Shown: one piece after another, positions 44,943 through 52,922 of the stretch
How the letters are laid out: each line of letters begins with the position of its first letter
Position numbering within the stretch: the stretch's first letter is position 1
Assembly: GCA_934371135.1 (NCBI GenBank)
Contig: CAKRNO010000006.1
Span: 8,772 to 72,771 of the forward strand
Length of the DNA stretch: 64,000 bases
From: an uncultured Eubacteriales bacterium
GTDB taxonomy: Bacteria > Bacillota > Clostridia > Oscillospirales > CAG-272
Direction of reading: 5' to 3'
Program-made: the position numbers and the translations under genes
The notes under the pieces: model-generated
Told to the model about the DNA's origin: nothing
Database searches by the model: none
The model's input: the letters and a program-made list of their open reading frames with translations, nothing else

Positions 44943-44953
44943 TCACGAGCACC

Positions 44954-44979
44954 AAAAAAGAGCACTCTGTCGAGTGCTC
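44954..44979 (-). terminator. Minus-strand terminator between the repeat copies
   Basis: GAGCACTC pairs with GAGTGCTC around TGTC and is followed on the minus strand by TTTTTTGG. No minus-strand gene ends here, so it may belong to the repeat element. Confidence 0.6.
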
Positions 44980-45038
44980 CGGTTAGTCTTGAAAGCGACC
45001 CTGATATCAAAGTGCGAGAGATGTCCGGCGTCGAGAAA

Positions 45039-45095
45039 ACACCCCAGTGGGGTGTTTTTAGCCGGAAGAATTGAGTTTACTCAATTCTGTCCCGT
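45039..45095. repeat. Double-hairpin repeat, copy 2
   Basis: ACACCCC/GGGGTGT forms the first stem and a perfect 10-bp AGAATTGAGT/ACTCAATTCT the second. The linker TTTTTAGCCGGAAGAA and the tail TTCTGTCCCGT are identical to copy 1 at 44885. Confidence 0.65.
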
Positions 45096-45108
45096 CTCTC
45101 TCATAGTC

Positions 45109-45136
45109 AAAAGAGGCACCGTTGCGGTGCCTCTTT
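45109..45136 (-). terminator. Terminator of the tRNA-Leu transcript
   Basis: GAGGCACCG pairs with CGGTGCCTC around TTG; AAAA on the plus side becomes TTTT on the minus strand. The flanks extend the pairing into the tRNA 3' end. Confidence 0.75.
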
Positions 45137-45142
45137 CGACTA

Positions 45143-45226
45143 TGGTGCGAGAGACGGGACTTGAACCCGTATGGATAAACCACACGCCCCTCAAACGTGC
45201 GCGTCTGCCAGTTTCGCCACTCTCGC
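45143..45226 (-). tRNA. tRNA-Leu (anticodon GAG)
   Basis: Reading the minus strand, a 7-bp acceptor GCGAGAG/CTCTCGC, the leucine-type D arm TGGCGAAACTGGCAGACGC, an anticodon stem CACGT/GCGTG with loop TTGAGGG, a short variable-arm hairpin (TGG/CCA) and a T arm ACGGG-TTCAAGT-CCCGT are all present. The end ACCA shows that CCA is encoded. Length is 84 bases including CCA. It reads CUC and CUU codons. The promoter and terminator are adjacent. Confidence 0.93.
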
Positions 45227-45238
45227 GTGGACCACTTT

Positions 45239-45267
45239 ATTATACAGAAGGCGGGAGGGTTTGTCAA
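45239..45267 (-). promoter_or_regulatory. Promoter of tRNA-Leu
   Basis: On the minus strand, TTGACA (45262-45267), a 17-base spacer and TATAAT (45239-45244) are exact consensus and lie 12 bases before the tRNA 5' end. Confidence 0.85.
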
Positions 45268-45360
45268 GGGGGAGTTTCGGATTTTGCGAGATTTTTTGCG
45301 GGATGCCTTTTTCCGCTGTTTTATACAAACGTGCGGGGCATTTTTTGTGATAACACGGAA

Positions 45361-45389
45361 TTGCTTTTCGAGGCGGCATCATGTAAAAT
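45361..45389 (+). promoter_or_regulatory. Promoter of the small lipoprotein gene
   Basis: TTGCTT (45361-45366), a 17-base spacer and TAAAAT (45384-45389) with an upstream TG. Confidence 0.5.
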
Positions 45390-45460
45390 AGGATATGTAT
45401 ATTTCTTTGTGCTCCGTCTGTTTATCTGCCGGGATACCGGGCGGGAGGAAAGGGAAGTCC

Positions 45461-46093
45461 ATGAAACAACGAACACGATCGGCTGCCGCCCTCATGGTGG
45501 TCCTGATCCTCGCCGCCGTGCTGTCGCTCGGCGCGTGCGGCAAACGGGATGCCATCCGGGAGACGCGGGAGATACTCGCCGCCGCCGAAAACTTTACCTT
45601 TATTTATACGATAGAGGGGCGCGACAGCACAGAAAAGATTGCCCTCCCGTACCTCCTCGCAGTCACGGCGGACGCCGCCTCCGAGGAAAACGGAGTCGAG
45701 ACGACGTACGCCACCATCTCCGCGGCGGGGGCGACCATCTGGCGCCCGTACGGGGACAACTACGCGCCGACCGACTGTACGCTCGCGACCTATCGGGAGC
45801 GGACGCGCGGCTCGGACAGCTACTACGGGCGTTTTCTCTCCTATCTTGACCCCTCCGCATGGAAGTGGGATAAACAGCGCGATGCCTTCGTGCCGAAAAA
45901 TTACGCTATGTTTGCCTCCCTCGGACTGGAGATCACCGACATGGAGCTTGCCATCACCGATACGACCTGCTATATCATGGGGCAGGCGGTGAAGACGGAT
46001 CGCAATGTGCGCTACGAGCTGATTATCACCATGGCGGTGACGCACATCGGGGCGACAGAGGTGAAGCTGCCCGAGGAGATCACCGCCGATTAA
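45461..46093 (+). CDS. Lipoprotein of unknown function
   Basis: The 210-residue protein has a signal peptide and lipobox (LSLGAC, Cys ~residue 27). ATG 45461 follows GGGAGGAAAGGGAAG. The mature part (FTFIYTIEGRDSTEKIALPY, ATIWRPYGDNY, MELAITDTTCYIMGQAVKTD) looks like an all-beta lipoprotein resembling LolA/LppX-type barrels, but this is only an impression. It converges on TrmL with a 4-base overlap of the 3' ends. Confidence 0.7.
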   Translation: MKQRTRSAAALMVVLILAAVLSLGACGKRDAIRETREILAAAENFTFIYTIEGRDSTEKIALPYLLAVTADAASEENGVETTYATISAAGATIWRPYGDNYAPTDCTLATYRERTRGSDSYYGRFLSYLDPSAWKWDKQRDAFVPKNYAMFASLGLEITDMELAITDTTCYIMGQAVKTDRNVRYELIITMAVTHIGATEVKLPEEITAD

Positions 46094-46593
46094 CGGACAT
46101 CCTCCCACGAGAAGCTTGTGGGCGACCCCTCGGAGAGCAGACCAGCAAAGTCGCGCTGGCGCAGCACCTCATAGACCGCGACTGCCACGCTGTTGGACAG
46201 GTTGAGCGACCGCAGCCCCTCCCGCATCGGAATACGCACGCAGGTGTCGGGTCTCTCCCGGAGGATGTGCTCGGGCAGCCCTGCGGTCTCCCGCCCGAAC
46301 ATCAGGAACACGTCGTCGGGGTAGGTGACCTCCGTGTAGGCGCGCGGGCTTTTGGTCGAGAAGCAGTAGATGGTTTTGTCAGCGTGGAGCCGGAAAAACG
46401 CCTCCTCGTTGTCATAATAGGTGATATTCAGCTTGTCCCAGTAGTCGAGCCCGGCGCGCTTTAATTTGCGGTCGTCGATCTCAAAACCGAGCGGACGGAT
46501 GAGGTGCAATGCCGCCCCGGTCGCGGCACAGGTACGGGCAATATTCCCGGTATTCTGCGGGATTTCCGGGCAGTGTAACACAATATTGATCAT
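46090..46593 (-). CDS. trmL: tRNA (cytidine/uridine-34-2'-O)-methyltransferase TrmL
   Basis: The 167-residue SPOUT methyltransferase has INIVLHCPEIPQNTGNIART at the start, HLIRPLGFEIDDRKLKRAGLDYW, and the knot region LMFGRETAGLPEHIL and RIPMREGLRSLNLSNSVAVA that binds AdoMet. Length and motifs match TrmL (YibK/CspR), which methylates the wobble ribose of tRNA-Leu species. The gene lies about 900 bases from a tRNA-Leu. The RBS is AAAGGAG. Confidence 0.95.
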   Translation of the reverse strand: MINIVLHCPEIPQNTGNIARTCAATGAALHLIRPLGFEIDDRKLKRAGLDYWDKLNITYYDNEEAFFRLHADKTIYCFSTKSPRAYTEVTYPDDVFLMFGRETAGLPEHILRERPDTCVRIPMREGLRSLNLSNSVAVAVYEVLRQRDFAGLLSEGSPTSFSWEDVR

Positions 46594-46664
46594 GACAGAC
46601 TCCTTTGCTTTTCCATAAACATTCTATCCGGATGCGCGGAAAAGTCAAGGGGGCGGGAGGAAGT

Positions 46665-47399
46665 ATGAAGATCCTTGCACTCGGAAACAGTTTTTCGGAG
46701 GATGCGACCGCCTATCTGGAGGGCATCGCCCCGAGCCTTTATGTCCGCAATCTGCACATCGCAGGCTGCTCGCTCGAGATGCACGCGGCGCACCTCGCCG
46801 CGGGCGACCCTGCCTATGTGTGGGAGGAACACGCCCGCGCCATCACGCCGGAGCGCGTCTCTGCGAACGATAAGATGCAGGGGGAGGCGTGGGACGTCGT
46901 GACCGTCCAGCAGGCGAGCCACTTTTCCGGTATGCCGGAGAGTTACGAGCCGCATCTGACGCACGTTCTCGACGCTGTCAGGGCACTCTGCCCCGGGGCG
47001 CGCATCGTGTTCCATGAAACGTGGGCGTATGCACCGGATTCCACCCATGCGCAGTTTGTCCGGTACCATAACAGCCAGCCGGAAATGGCGCGCGCCATCC
47101 GTGCCGCCGCCACCGCGGCGGCAAACGCGCACGGGCTGGACATCATCCCGACCGGGCGCTTCATCGCGTATCTGCGAGCGCACGGCCCCGCTTTCGGGGA
47201 CGACTGCACCCGGGACGGCTTCCACCTGCATATTCCGTACGGGCGCTATGCCGCCGCCCTCGTGTGGGCACATTTCTTCGGCGCCCCGGTGACGGATTTT
47301 GTGCCGGACGGCGCTGACCCTGTCCTGCTGCGCGCCATCCGCGAGCAATACACCCGTTTCGCGGCGGAGCTGGGCTATAAAGACGGGGAGGAGCCGTAA
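46665..47399 (+). CDS. DUF4886 SGNH-like protein
   Basis: The 244-residue protein starts KILALGNSFSEDATAYLEGI, the GNSFS block of DUF4886 proteins, whose fold resembles SGNH hydrolases. VVTVQQASHFSG is block II-like, and DGFHLHIPYGRYAAALVW near the end supplies the Asp-x-x-His pair. It may be an acetylesterase, but no substrate is known. ATG 46665 follows GGGAGG. No signal peptide is present. It is transcribed away from TrmL. Confidence 0.8.
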   Translation: MKILALGNSFSEDATAYLEGIAPSLYVRNLHIAGCSLEMHAAHLAAGDPAYVWEEHARAITPERVSANDKMQGEAWDVVTVQQASHFSGMPESYEPHLTHVLDAVRALCPGARIVFHETWAYAPDSTHAQFVRYHNSQPEMARAIRAAATAAANAHGLDIIPTGRFIAYLRAHGPAFGDDCTRDGFHLHIPYGRYAAALVWAHFFGAPVTDFVPDGADPVLLRAIREQYTRFAAELGYKDGEEP

Positions 47400-47485
47400 A
47401 TTTCGCCTCCGCACCGTCCGGGCACCCGCGGCGGATGCCCCTGCACCGGGTGTCGGCTTGCTCTCATCGCCGGTCCCGCCGCACC

Positions 47486-47516
47486 AATGCGCCCCCTTTC
47501 CCGGGGGCGCATTTTC
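47486..47516 (+). terminator. Terminator after the DUF4886 gene
   Basis: ATGCGCCCCC pairs with GGGGGCGCAT around a short T/C loop, followed by TTTTCTG. Confidence 0.8.
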
Positions 47517-47574
47517 TGTACCTCGGGGGCGATCACGGACAATTTACATTTTGCACTGGTATTTTTGCACCGGC

Positions 47575-47585
47575 TATGTTACAAT
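47575..47585 (+). promoter_or_regulatory. Candidate extended -10 promoter of secA
   Basis: TGTTACAAT forms an extended -10 (TGn plus TACAAT at 47580-47585) about 40 bases before the secA start. No well-spaced -35 is visible. Confidence 0.4.
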
Positions 47586-47626
47586 GATAGACTGTATAAT
47601 AATATCACCCCCGGGGAGGAAATTGC

Positions 47627-50600
47627 ATGGGACTTTTTAAAGCCATTTTCGGCACATACAGCGAGCGGGAGGTCAAGCGGCTGGAACGCCTGGCGGCACC
47701 GATCGAGGCGCTCGCCGACACCTACGCGGCAAAAAGCGACGCGGAGCTCCGCGCCATGACCGGGATCCTGAAAAAACGTCTTGAAGACGGTGAGACCACC
47801 GATGATATCCTGCCGGACGCCTTCGCGGTCGTCCGGGAGGCGGATGCGCGCGTGCTCGGCAAGCGGCCGTATCATGTGCAGCTGCTCGGCGGCATTGTGC
47901 TCCACCAGGGCAGAATTGCCGAGATGAAGACCGGTGAGGGTAAGACGCTCGTCGCGACCCTGCCTGCCTATCTGAACGCCCTCACGGGTAAGGGCGTGCA
48001 CATCGTCACGGTCAACGAGTACCTCGCCCGCCGCGACAGCGAGGAGATGGGGCGCGTCTATGATTTTCTCGGGCTCACGACCGGGCTCATCGTCCAGGGG
48101 CTGACCACGGCAGAGCGCCAGAAAGCGTATAACGCCGACATCACCTACGGTACCAACAGCGAGTTCGGCTTCGACTACCTGCGTGACAATATGCAGACCC
48201 GCCGCGAGAACATCACACAGCGCCCGCTCCATTTTGCCATTGTTGACGAGGTGGACTCCATCCTGATCGACGAGGCGCGCACCCCGCTCATTATTTCCGG
48301 GATGCGGAACGAATCCGTGGACGTTTACAAAAAGGCGGATGCCTTCGTCCGTTCGCTCAGTCGTTTTGAGCTCGACGAGATGGACAAGGCGTATGAGGAA
48401 AACCGCCACCGCACCTCGCTGTCCGAGGAGCGGGTGAAGGAGCTGCGGCAGGAACTCGCCTCCTTCTTCGCAGGGCTGACGGTGCGGCCGTCTGCCACCC
48501 GCGGCAAAGCCACGGAGGAGGAGGACTGCGACGTCATCCGCGGTGCGGAGGGGGAGATCGGTCATCTGACGCGGCGCGGCGAGACCAAATACCGCGCGCA
48601 TTTCGGCGAGATGATGAAGGACAAAGAGGTGCGGGCAGAGCTCGACTACCTCGCTGTGTATGCCCTCGCCGCGGCTACGCGCTGGGAAAAGGATAAGGAT
48701 TACCGCATCCGCGGCAATTCGGTGATACCCGTGAGCTTCCGTTTCCATAATGCGCTCAAAAGCGAGACGGGCGATATGGAGGTGCTCTGCGCCCTCGGGG
48801 CAAAGCACGGTATCGCGCCGGAGTTTGACTATGTGGTGGACGAGAAGAACCGCGTGGCGACCCTGACCAGTGCCGGTATCAAAAAGGCAGAACAGTATTT
48901 CGGCGTCAGCTTCGGCGGCGACGGGGAGACCGAGGACTACACCGACGAGAGCGAGGCGCTGGGAGAGCTCCTGCCTTACGTCAAGCAGGCGCTGCAGGCA
49001 CACGGCGTGATGGAGCGCGATCGTGACTACGTCGTGCACCGTGGCGAGGTGCTCATCGTAGACCACTACACCGGGCGCGTCATGCCGGGCAGACGGTTCA
49101 GCCAGGGGCTGCATCAGGCGCTCGAAGCCAAAGAGGGCGTGCAGATCCAGGGGGAGAACCAGACCATCGCCTCCATCACCTATCAGAACTTCTTCCGTCT
49201 GTACGAGAAGCTCTCCGGTATGACCGGTACAGCCCTCACGGAGGCACAGGAATTTGAGGAAATCTACGGGCTCGACGTCGTGGAGATCCCGACCAACCGC
49301 CCCATGATCCGCGTGGATCATCATGACATCGTTTACCGCACCGAGGCGGGGAAATACCAGGCGGTACTGGACATCGTCCGTGCCTGCCGGGAAAAAGGGC
49401 AGCCGATCCTCATCGGTACCGCATCGGTGGAGAAATCCGAGCAGCTGGATGCGTTCCTCACGAAGCACGGCATCAAAGCCGCCGTGCTGAACGCGAAGAA
49501 CCACGAGCGTGAGGCGCACATCATCGCACAGGCGGGGACGCCCGGCGCCGTCACCATTTCGACCAATATGGCAGGGCGCGGCACCGATATCCTCCTCGGG
49601 GGCAACCCCGAGTACCTCGCGAAGGACGCGCTCGCCCGTGAGGGCGTGGACGCGGAGCTTATCGCGCAGTGCGACGGCACGCGCCCGACCGAGGACGAAG
49701 CGCTCCTCGCCGTGCGGGCACGGTATCGTGAGCTGCTTGAAAAATACCGCGAAGAAGTGGCACCCGCGGCACAGCGCGTGCGCGATGCCGGCGGGCTTTT
49801 CATCCTCGGCACCGAGCGGCATGAGAGCCGTCGTATCGACGACCAGCTCCGCGGGCGCAGCGGGCGTCAGGGAGACCCCGGTGAATCGCTCTTTATCGTA
49901 TCGCTGGAGGACAATCTCCTGCGTCTGTTCGGCGGTGAGCTCACTGCCCAGCGGCTCGCCCGCGTGTCGGGCGGGGAGGATGTACCGCTCCAGTTCGGGC
50001 TCCTGTCCCGCTTCATCCGCAATGCGCAGAAGTCGGTGGAGGGGCGTCATTTCCAGGCGCGCAAGAGCGTGCTTGAATACGACGATGTCATGAACCAGCA
50101 GCGCGAGGTCATCTACGGGGAGCGCCGCCGCGTCCTGTTCGCGGAGGATGCAATGCCGATCGTCATGCGGATGGTCGGGGAGTATATCGATGACGTGCTC
50201 GCCGCATGGGACAACGGGCATGACCCGCAGGTGCTGACCTCCAAGCTGCCTTTCCTGCTCCGCTCCCCCGAGGAGACGGAGGGCATGAAGGAAAAGGAAC
50301 TGCGTGAAATGCTCATGACCCGTGCCGAGGAGCGGGTGAACGCCAACCTCGAAAAGGTCGCGGAGGCGACGGGCGAGCCTGCCTCCAACCACGCGCGCAC
50401 CATCCTGCTCGCGACCATCGACCGTCTCTGGATGAAACACCTCGGCGACATGGATGATATCCGCGAGACGGTGGGTCTGAATTCCTATGCACAGAGAAAG
50501 CCGATCGTCGAATACCGCCTCATCGGCGGTCAGGCGTTCGACGACATGATCGCGGAGCTCAAAAAGAAGGTGGCGGAGACCGTCCTCAGCCTGCGCGTGC

Positions 50601-50752
50601 GCGTGGAGCGCGCCCGCCCGACACCGCCCCCGATGCCGAAACCGGCAGGGGAGAGCGGCGGTACCCGCCGCGTCACGAAAAAGGTCGGCCCCAACGAGAA
50701 ATGCCCCTGCGGCAGCGGTAAAAAGTACAAATACTGCTGCGGGATGAAGTAA
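47627..50752 (+). CDS. secA: Preprotein translocase ATPase SecA with a large PPXD insertion
   Basis: The 1041-residue protein is the motor of the Sec secretion pathway at the cytoplasmic membrane. Hallmarks are MKTGEGKTLVA (Walker A), VDSILIDEARTPLIISG (DEAD-type box), YQNFFRLYEKLSGMTGTA, TNMAGRGTDILLGG and RRIDDQLRGRSGRQGDPG. A C-terminal zinc SEC-C tail, CPCGSGKKYKYCC, closes it. Typical SecA has 800-920 residues. The excess is an insertion of about 155 residues (roughly 240-397) in the preprotein cross-linking domain between KADAFVR and DYVVDEKNR. The RBS is GGGGAGG. Its stop overlaps the next gene (TAATG). Confidence 0.97.
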   Translation: MGLFKAIFGTYSEREVKRLERLAAPIEALADTYAAKSDAELRAMTGILKKRLEDGETTDDILPDAFAVVREADARVLGKRPYHVQLLGGIVLHQGRIAEMKTGEGKTLVATLPAYLNALTGKGVHIVTVNEYLARRDSEEMGRVYDFLGLTTGLIVQGLTTAERQKAYNADITYGTNSEFGFDYLRDNMQTRRENITQRPLHFAIVDEVDSILIDEARTPLIISGMRNESVDVYKKADAFVRSLSRFELDEMDKAYEENRHRTSLSEERVKELRQELASFFAGLTVRPSATRGKATEEEDCDVIRGAEGEIGHLTRRGETKYRAHFGEMMKDKEVRAELDYLAVYALAAATRWEKDKDYRIRGNSVIPVSFRFHNALKSETGDMEVLCALGAKHGIAPEFDYVVDEKNRVATLTSAGIKKAEQYFGVSFGGDGETEDYTDESEALGELLPYVKQALQAHGVMERDRDYVVHRGEVLIVDHYTGRVMPGRRFSQGLHQALEAKEGVQIQGENQTIASITYQNFFRLYEKLSGMTGTALTEAQEFEEIYGLDVVEIPTNRPMIRVDHHDIVYRTEAGKYQAVLDIVRACREKGQPILIGTASVEKSEQLDAFLTKHGIKAAVLNAKNHEREAHIIAQAGTPGAVTISTNMAGRGTDILLGGNPEYLAKDALAREGVDAELIAQCDGTRPTEDEALLAVRARYRELLEKYREEVAPAAQRVRDAGGLFILGTERHESRRIDDQLRGRSGRQGDPGESLFIVSLEDNLLRLFGGELTAQRLARVSGGEDVPLQFGLLSRFIRNAQKSVEGRHFQARKSVLEYDDVMNQQREVIYGERRRVLFAEDAMPIVMRMVGEYIDDVLAAWDNGHDPQVLTSKLPFLLRSPEETEGMKEKELREMLMTRAEERVNANLEKVAEATGEPASNHARTILLATIDRLWMKHLGDMDDIRETVGLNSYAQRKPIVEYRLIGGQAFDDMIAELKKKVAETVLSLRVRVERARPTPPPMPKPAGESGGTRRVTKKVGPNEKCPCGSGKKYKYCCGMK

Positions 50753-51468
50753 TGGGCTTCGGCTGGCTTCTGATCGGGGAGCTGCTCCTGTTCCCGATCA
50801 CGGTCGGATTTTTCTATACGGTGCCGGTCGCGGCGGTGTTCCTGTGCCTTGCGGGGTACAGGCTCGCCCGCGTCAACCGTCCGTTCGGAGTGAGTTTTTA
50901 CCTTTCGCTGCTCTCGGGGGTGCTTTCCGTCCCCGCCATTGTCCTGCGGGTGGTCCCCACGACCGGGGGCATCGCCCATTATGCCGAGGCGGCGGTGCTC
51001 CTGTGCATCTGCGCCTGGCATCTCGCCGCCCTGACCGGTATGGCGTGGGTGACCAAGGAGACGGGGCTCGTCAAACTGCACGCGGCGGCGTATCGCAACC
51101 GTGTTTTCTGCTGTATCTATTTTGCGCTTGCCGTATTCCTGACCTCGGCAGACGGACTGCCCGTTTCAGAGGAGGCGAGGCGCTTCCTCACCGGTGCGAA
51201 CTATGCCGTGGTCGCCGTCGGGTTCGCAGTGCTCGTGCTCAATGCCTGCCTCATGTTCCGCGCCTATGCGAACATCTGTATGCCCGAGGACCTTGAGATG
51301 CCGCGCCGCGCGTCGCGCTTCCGCTTTGTCAACGAGGCGCGTGAAAAGGCGGATGCCCGCGAGGCTGCCGCCCGTGAGCTGTCGCTCAAAAAGCAGGCGG
51401 AATACCGCGAGCGCAGGCGCGCCGAATGGGCGGCGAAACAGGAGAAGAAGAAAGGCGGGAAAAAATGA
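50752..51468 (+). CDS. Membrane protein of unknown function with charged C-terminal tail
   Basis: The 238-residue protein has about five hydrophobic segments in residues 1-175 (LLIGELLLFPITVGFFYTV, VPVAAVFLCLAGYRL and others). A ~60-residue cytoplasmic tail, very rich in Arg, Lys, Glu and Ala, is probably helical or coiled-coil. Its ATG overlaps the secA stop by one base and its own stop overlaps the next start. Cotranscription with secA could mean a link to secretion, but no family was recognised. Confidence 0.7.
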   Translation: MGFGWLLIGELLLFPITVGFFYTVPVAAVFLCLAGYRLARVNRPFGVSFYLSLLSGVLSVPAIVLRVVPTTGGIAHYAEAAVLLCICAWHLAALTGMAWVTKETGLVKLHAAAYRNRVFCCIYFALAVFLTSADGLPVSEEARRFLTGANYAVVAVGFAVLVLNACLMFRAYANICMPEDLEMPRRASRFRFVNEAREKADAREAAARELSLKKQAEYRERRRAEWAAKQEKKKGGKK

Positions 51469-52856
51469 AACGAGGCTTTGCTTTCTGCACGGCTGCCGTC
51501 ATTGCCGCCGCGGTCATGCTCTGTAACCCGTCGCCGATGTATTTTGATATACTCCCCGACGTGTTCGGTTTTCTGCTCCTGTATTTTGCCCTCCGTCGCC
51601 TTGCCGAGCTGGTACCCGCATTCGCCGATGCGCGTGATGCGGGGAACAAGCTGCTGCTCATCACCGCGCTGAAGATCCCTGCCTGGGTCGCGATGATGAC
51701 GGTGTGGGGGGGCGACGCCCGTCAGCGGTCGCTCATCGCCGTCGTGTGCTTCGCGTCCGCCATCCTGGAGATCTGTCACCTGATCCCCTGGATCCACCGG
51801 CTGTTCGAGGCATTTTATCGGCTCGGGGAACAGTATGACTGCACGTCTGCCATCACGGTCTCGGGGCGGCGTTTCCGCATGGCGCCCGAGAAGCTGGAGA
51901 CTTTGACCGTTGCCTTTTTCTCGGTCCGCGCGGCGCTGTCCTGCCTGCCGGAGATGGCACTGGTGCCGGTCTACGACAGCGCGGAGAAATATACCCTGAA
52001 CTGGAACCGTCTGTATGTGCCGCTCGCCACTGTTGCCGCGGTCATTGTCCTGGTCTTCGGGCTTGTCTGGCTGTGCTATTTTGCCGCTTATGTCCGCCGC
52101 GTCGGGCGGGAAGTGGCAGGCTGTGAGGCGCTCGCCGCCCTGGATGCAGTGACGCCCTGCCGTTACCGTGAGCCGCCGGCGCGGCTCCGCATGGCGTCCT
52201 TTCTGTATCTTGCCGGTGTGCTCCTCTCGGCGGATTTTTACATTGACGGGATCAATTATCTGCCCGATATCCTTTCGGCGCTCGCCTTTGCAGCGTGCGG
52301 CTGGTACCTTTTCCGGATCCGCGGTCGCTGTCGCTTGACGTGGGTCCTGCCGCTCGTTTACGGTGCGGCGACGCTCGTACATACCGCCCTGTGGACGCGC
52401 TTTTTCAGGACGTATTCCATCGGCGCGGCGGAGCGTCTCACGGATGCCGCGCGGGACTATCGCGTCATCCTCGGCGTGGCGTCGGTGTGCGAGGCGCTCT
52501 CTGTCGCGACGGCGGTCGTGCTGTTCGCGGCGCTCCTCGACGTGGTGCGCCGCTTTGTGGGGAACCCCGGCGCCGGCGGGCATCTCCTGCGCGCCGACCT
52601 CTCCTCGCGCCGCGCCCTGACGCGCAGCCTTTCGGTGAGCCTCGCTTTCGCGTGCCTGTGCGCGGGGCTGTCCCTGTTCTATGAGTTTTCGCTTTCCGAG
52701 ACCGTGGATATCGCGACGGACCATTCGTATATCTCCGTCCCGCGGTTCGAGTGGTCGCTGTTCGCTCTGTGGGTGGCGACGGCGGCGTGGCTGATTGCCT
52801 CTCTGCACTTTTTCAATCGTCTGAAAGAGGAGATTGGCGACCCGGAGGACGCGTGA
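51465..52856 (+). CDS. Polytopic membrane protein of unknown function
   Basis: The 463-residue protein has about ten hydrophobic segments throughout and short polar loops. ATG 51465 overlaps the preceding stop (ATGA). The segment SPMYFDILPDVFGFLLLYFALRRL near the N-terminus resembles segments I have seen in uncharacterised Firmicutes membrane proteins, but no named family can be given. It is the last gene of the secA run and is closed by the terminator at 52874. Confidence 0.7.
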   Translation: MKRGFAFCTAAVIAAAVMLCNPSPMYFDILPDVFGFLLLYFALRRLAELVPAFADARDAGNKLLLITALKIPAWVAMMTVWGGDARQRSLIAVVCFASAILEICHLIPWIHRLFEAFYRLGEQYDCTSAITVSGRRFRMAPEKLETLTVAFFSVRAALSCLPEMALVPVYDSAEKYTLNWNRLYVPLATVAAVIVLVFGLVWLCYFAAYVRRVGREVAGCEALAALDAVTPCRYREPPARLRMASFLYLAGVLLSADFYIDGINYLPDILSALAFAACGWYLFRIRGRCRLTWVLPLVYGAATLVHTALWTRFFRTYSIGAAERLTDAARDYRVILGVASVCEALSVATAVVLFAALLDVVRRFVGNPGAGGHLLRADLSSRRALTRSLSVSLAFACLCAGLSLFYEFSLSETVDIATDHSYISVPRFEWSLFALWVATAAWLIASLHFFNRLKEEIGDPEDA

Positions 52857-52873
52857 TTGACGCCGGTGCCATA

Positions 52874-52912
52874 AACAGTGCGGAGCCGATAAAATCGGCT
52901 CCGCACTGTTTT
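52874..52912. terminator. Bidirectional terminator between convergent genes
   Basis: A perfect 17-bp stem (AACAGTGCGGAGCCGAT at 52874-52890 with 52894-52910, loop AAA) is followed by TTTTATG on the plus strand and TTTATGG on the minus strand. Confidence 0.85.
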
Positions 52913-52922
52913 ATGTGATGGT

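Noticed and set aside
44826..45849. Plus-strand open frames reading through the repeats and the tRNA region
   Set aside because: They translate hairpin repeats and the antisense of tRNA-Leu, so they are not genes.
47579..50440. Minus-strand 953-codon open frame
   Set aside because: Shadow of secA; no RBS, no motifs.
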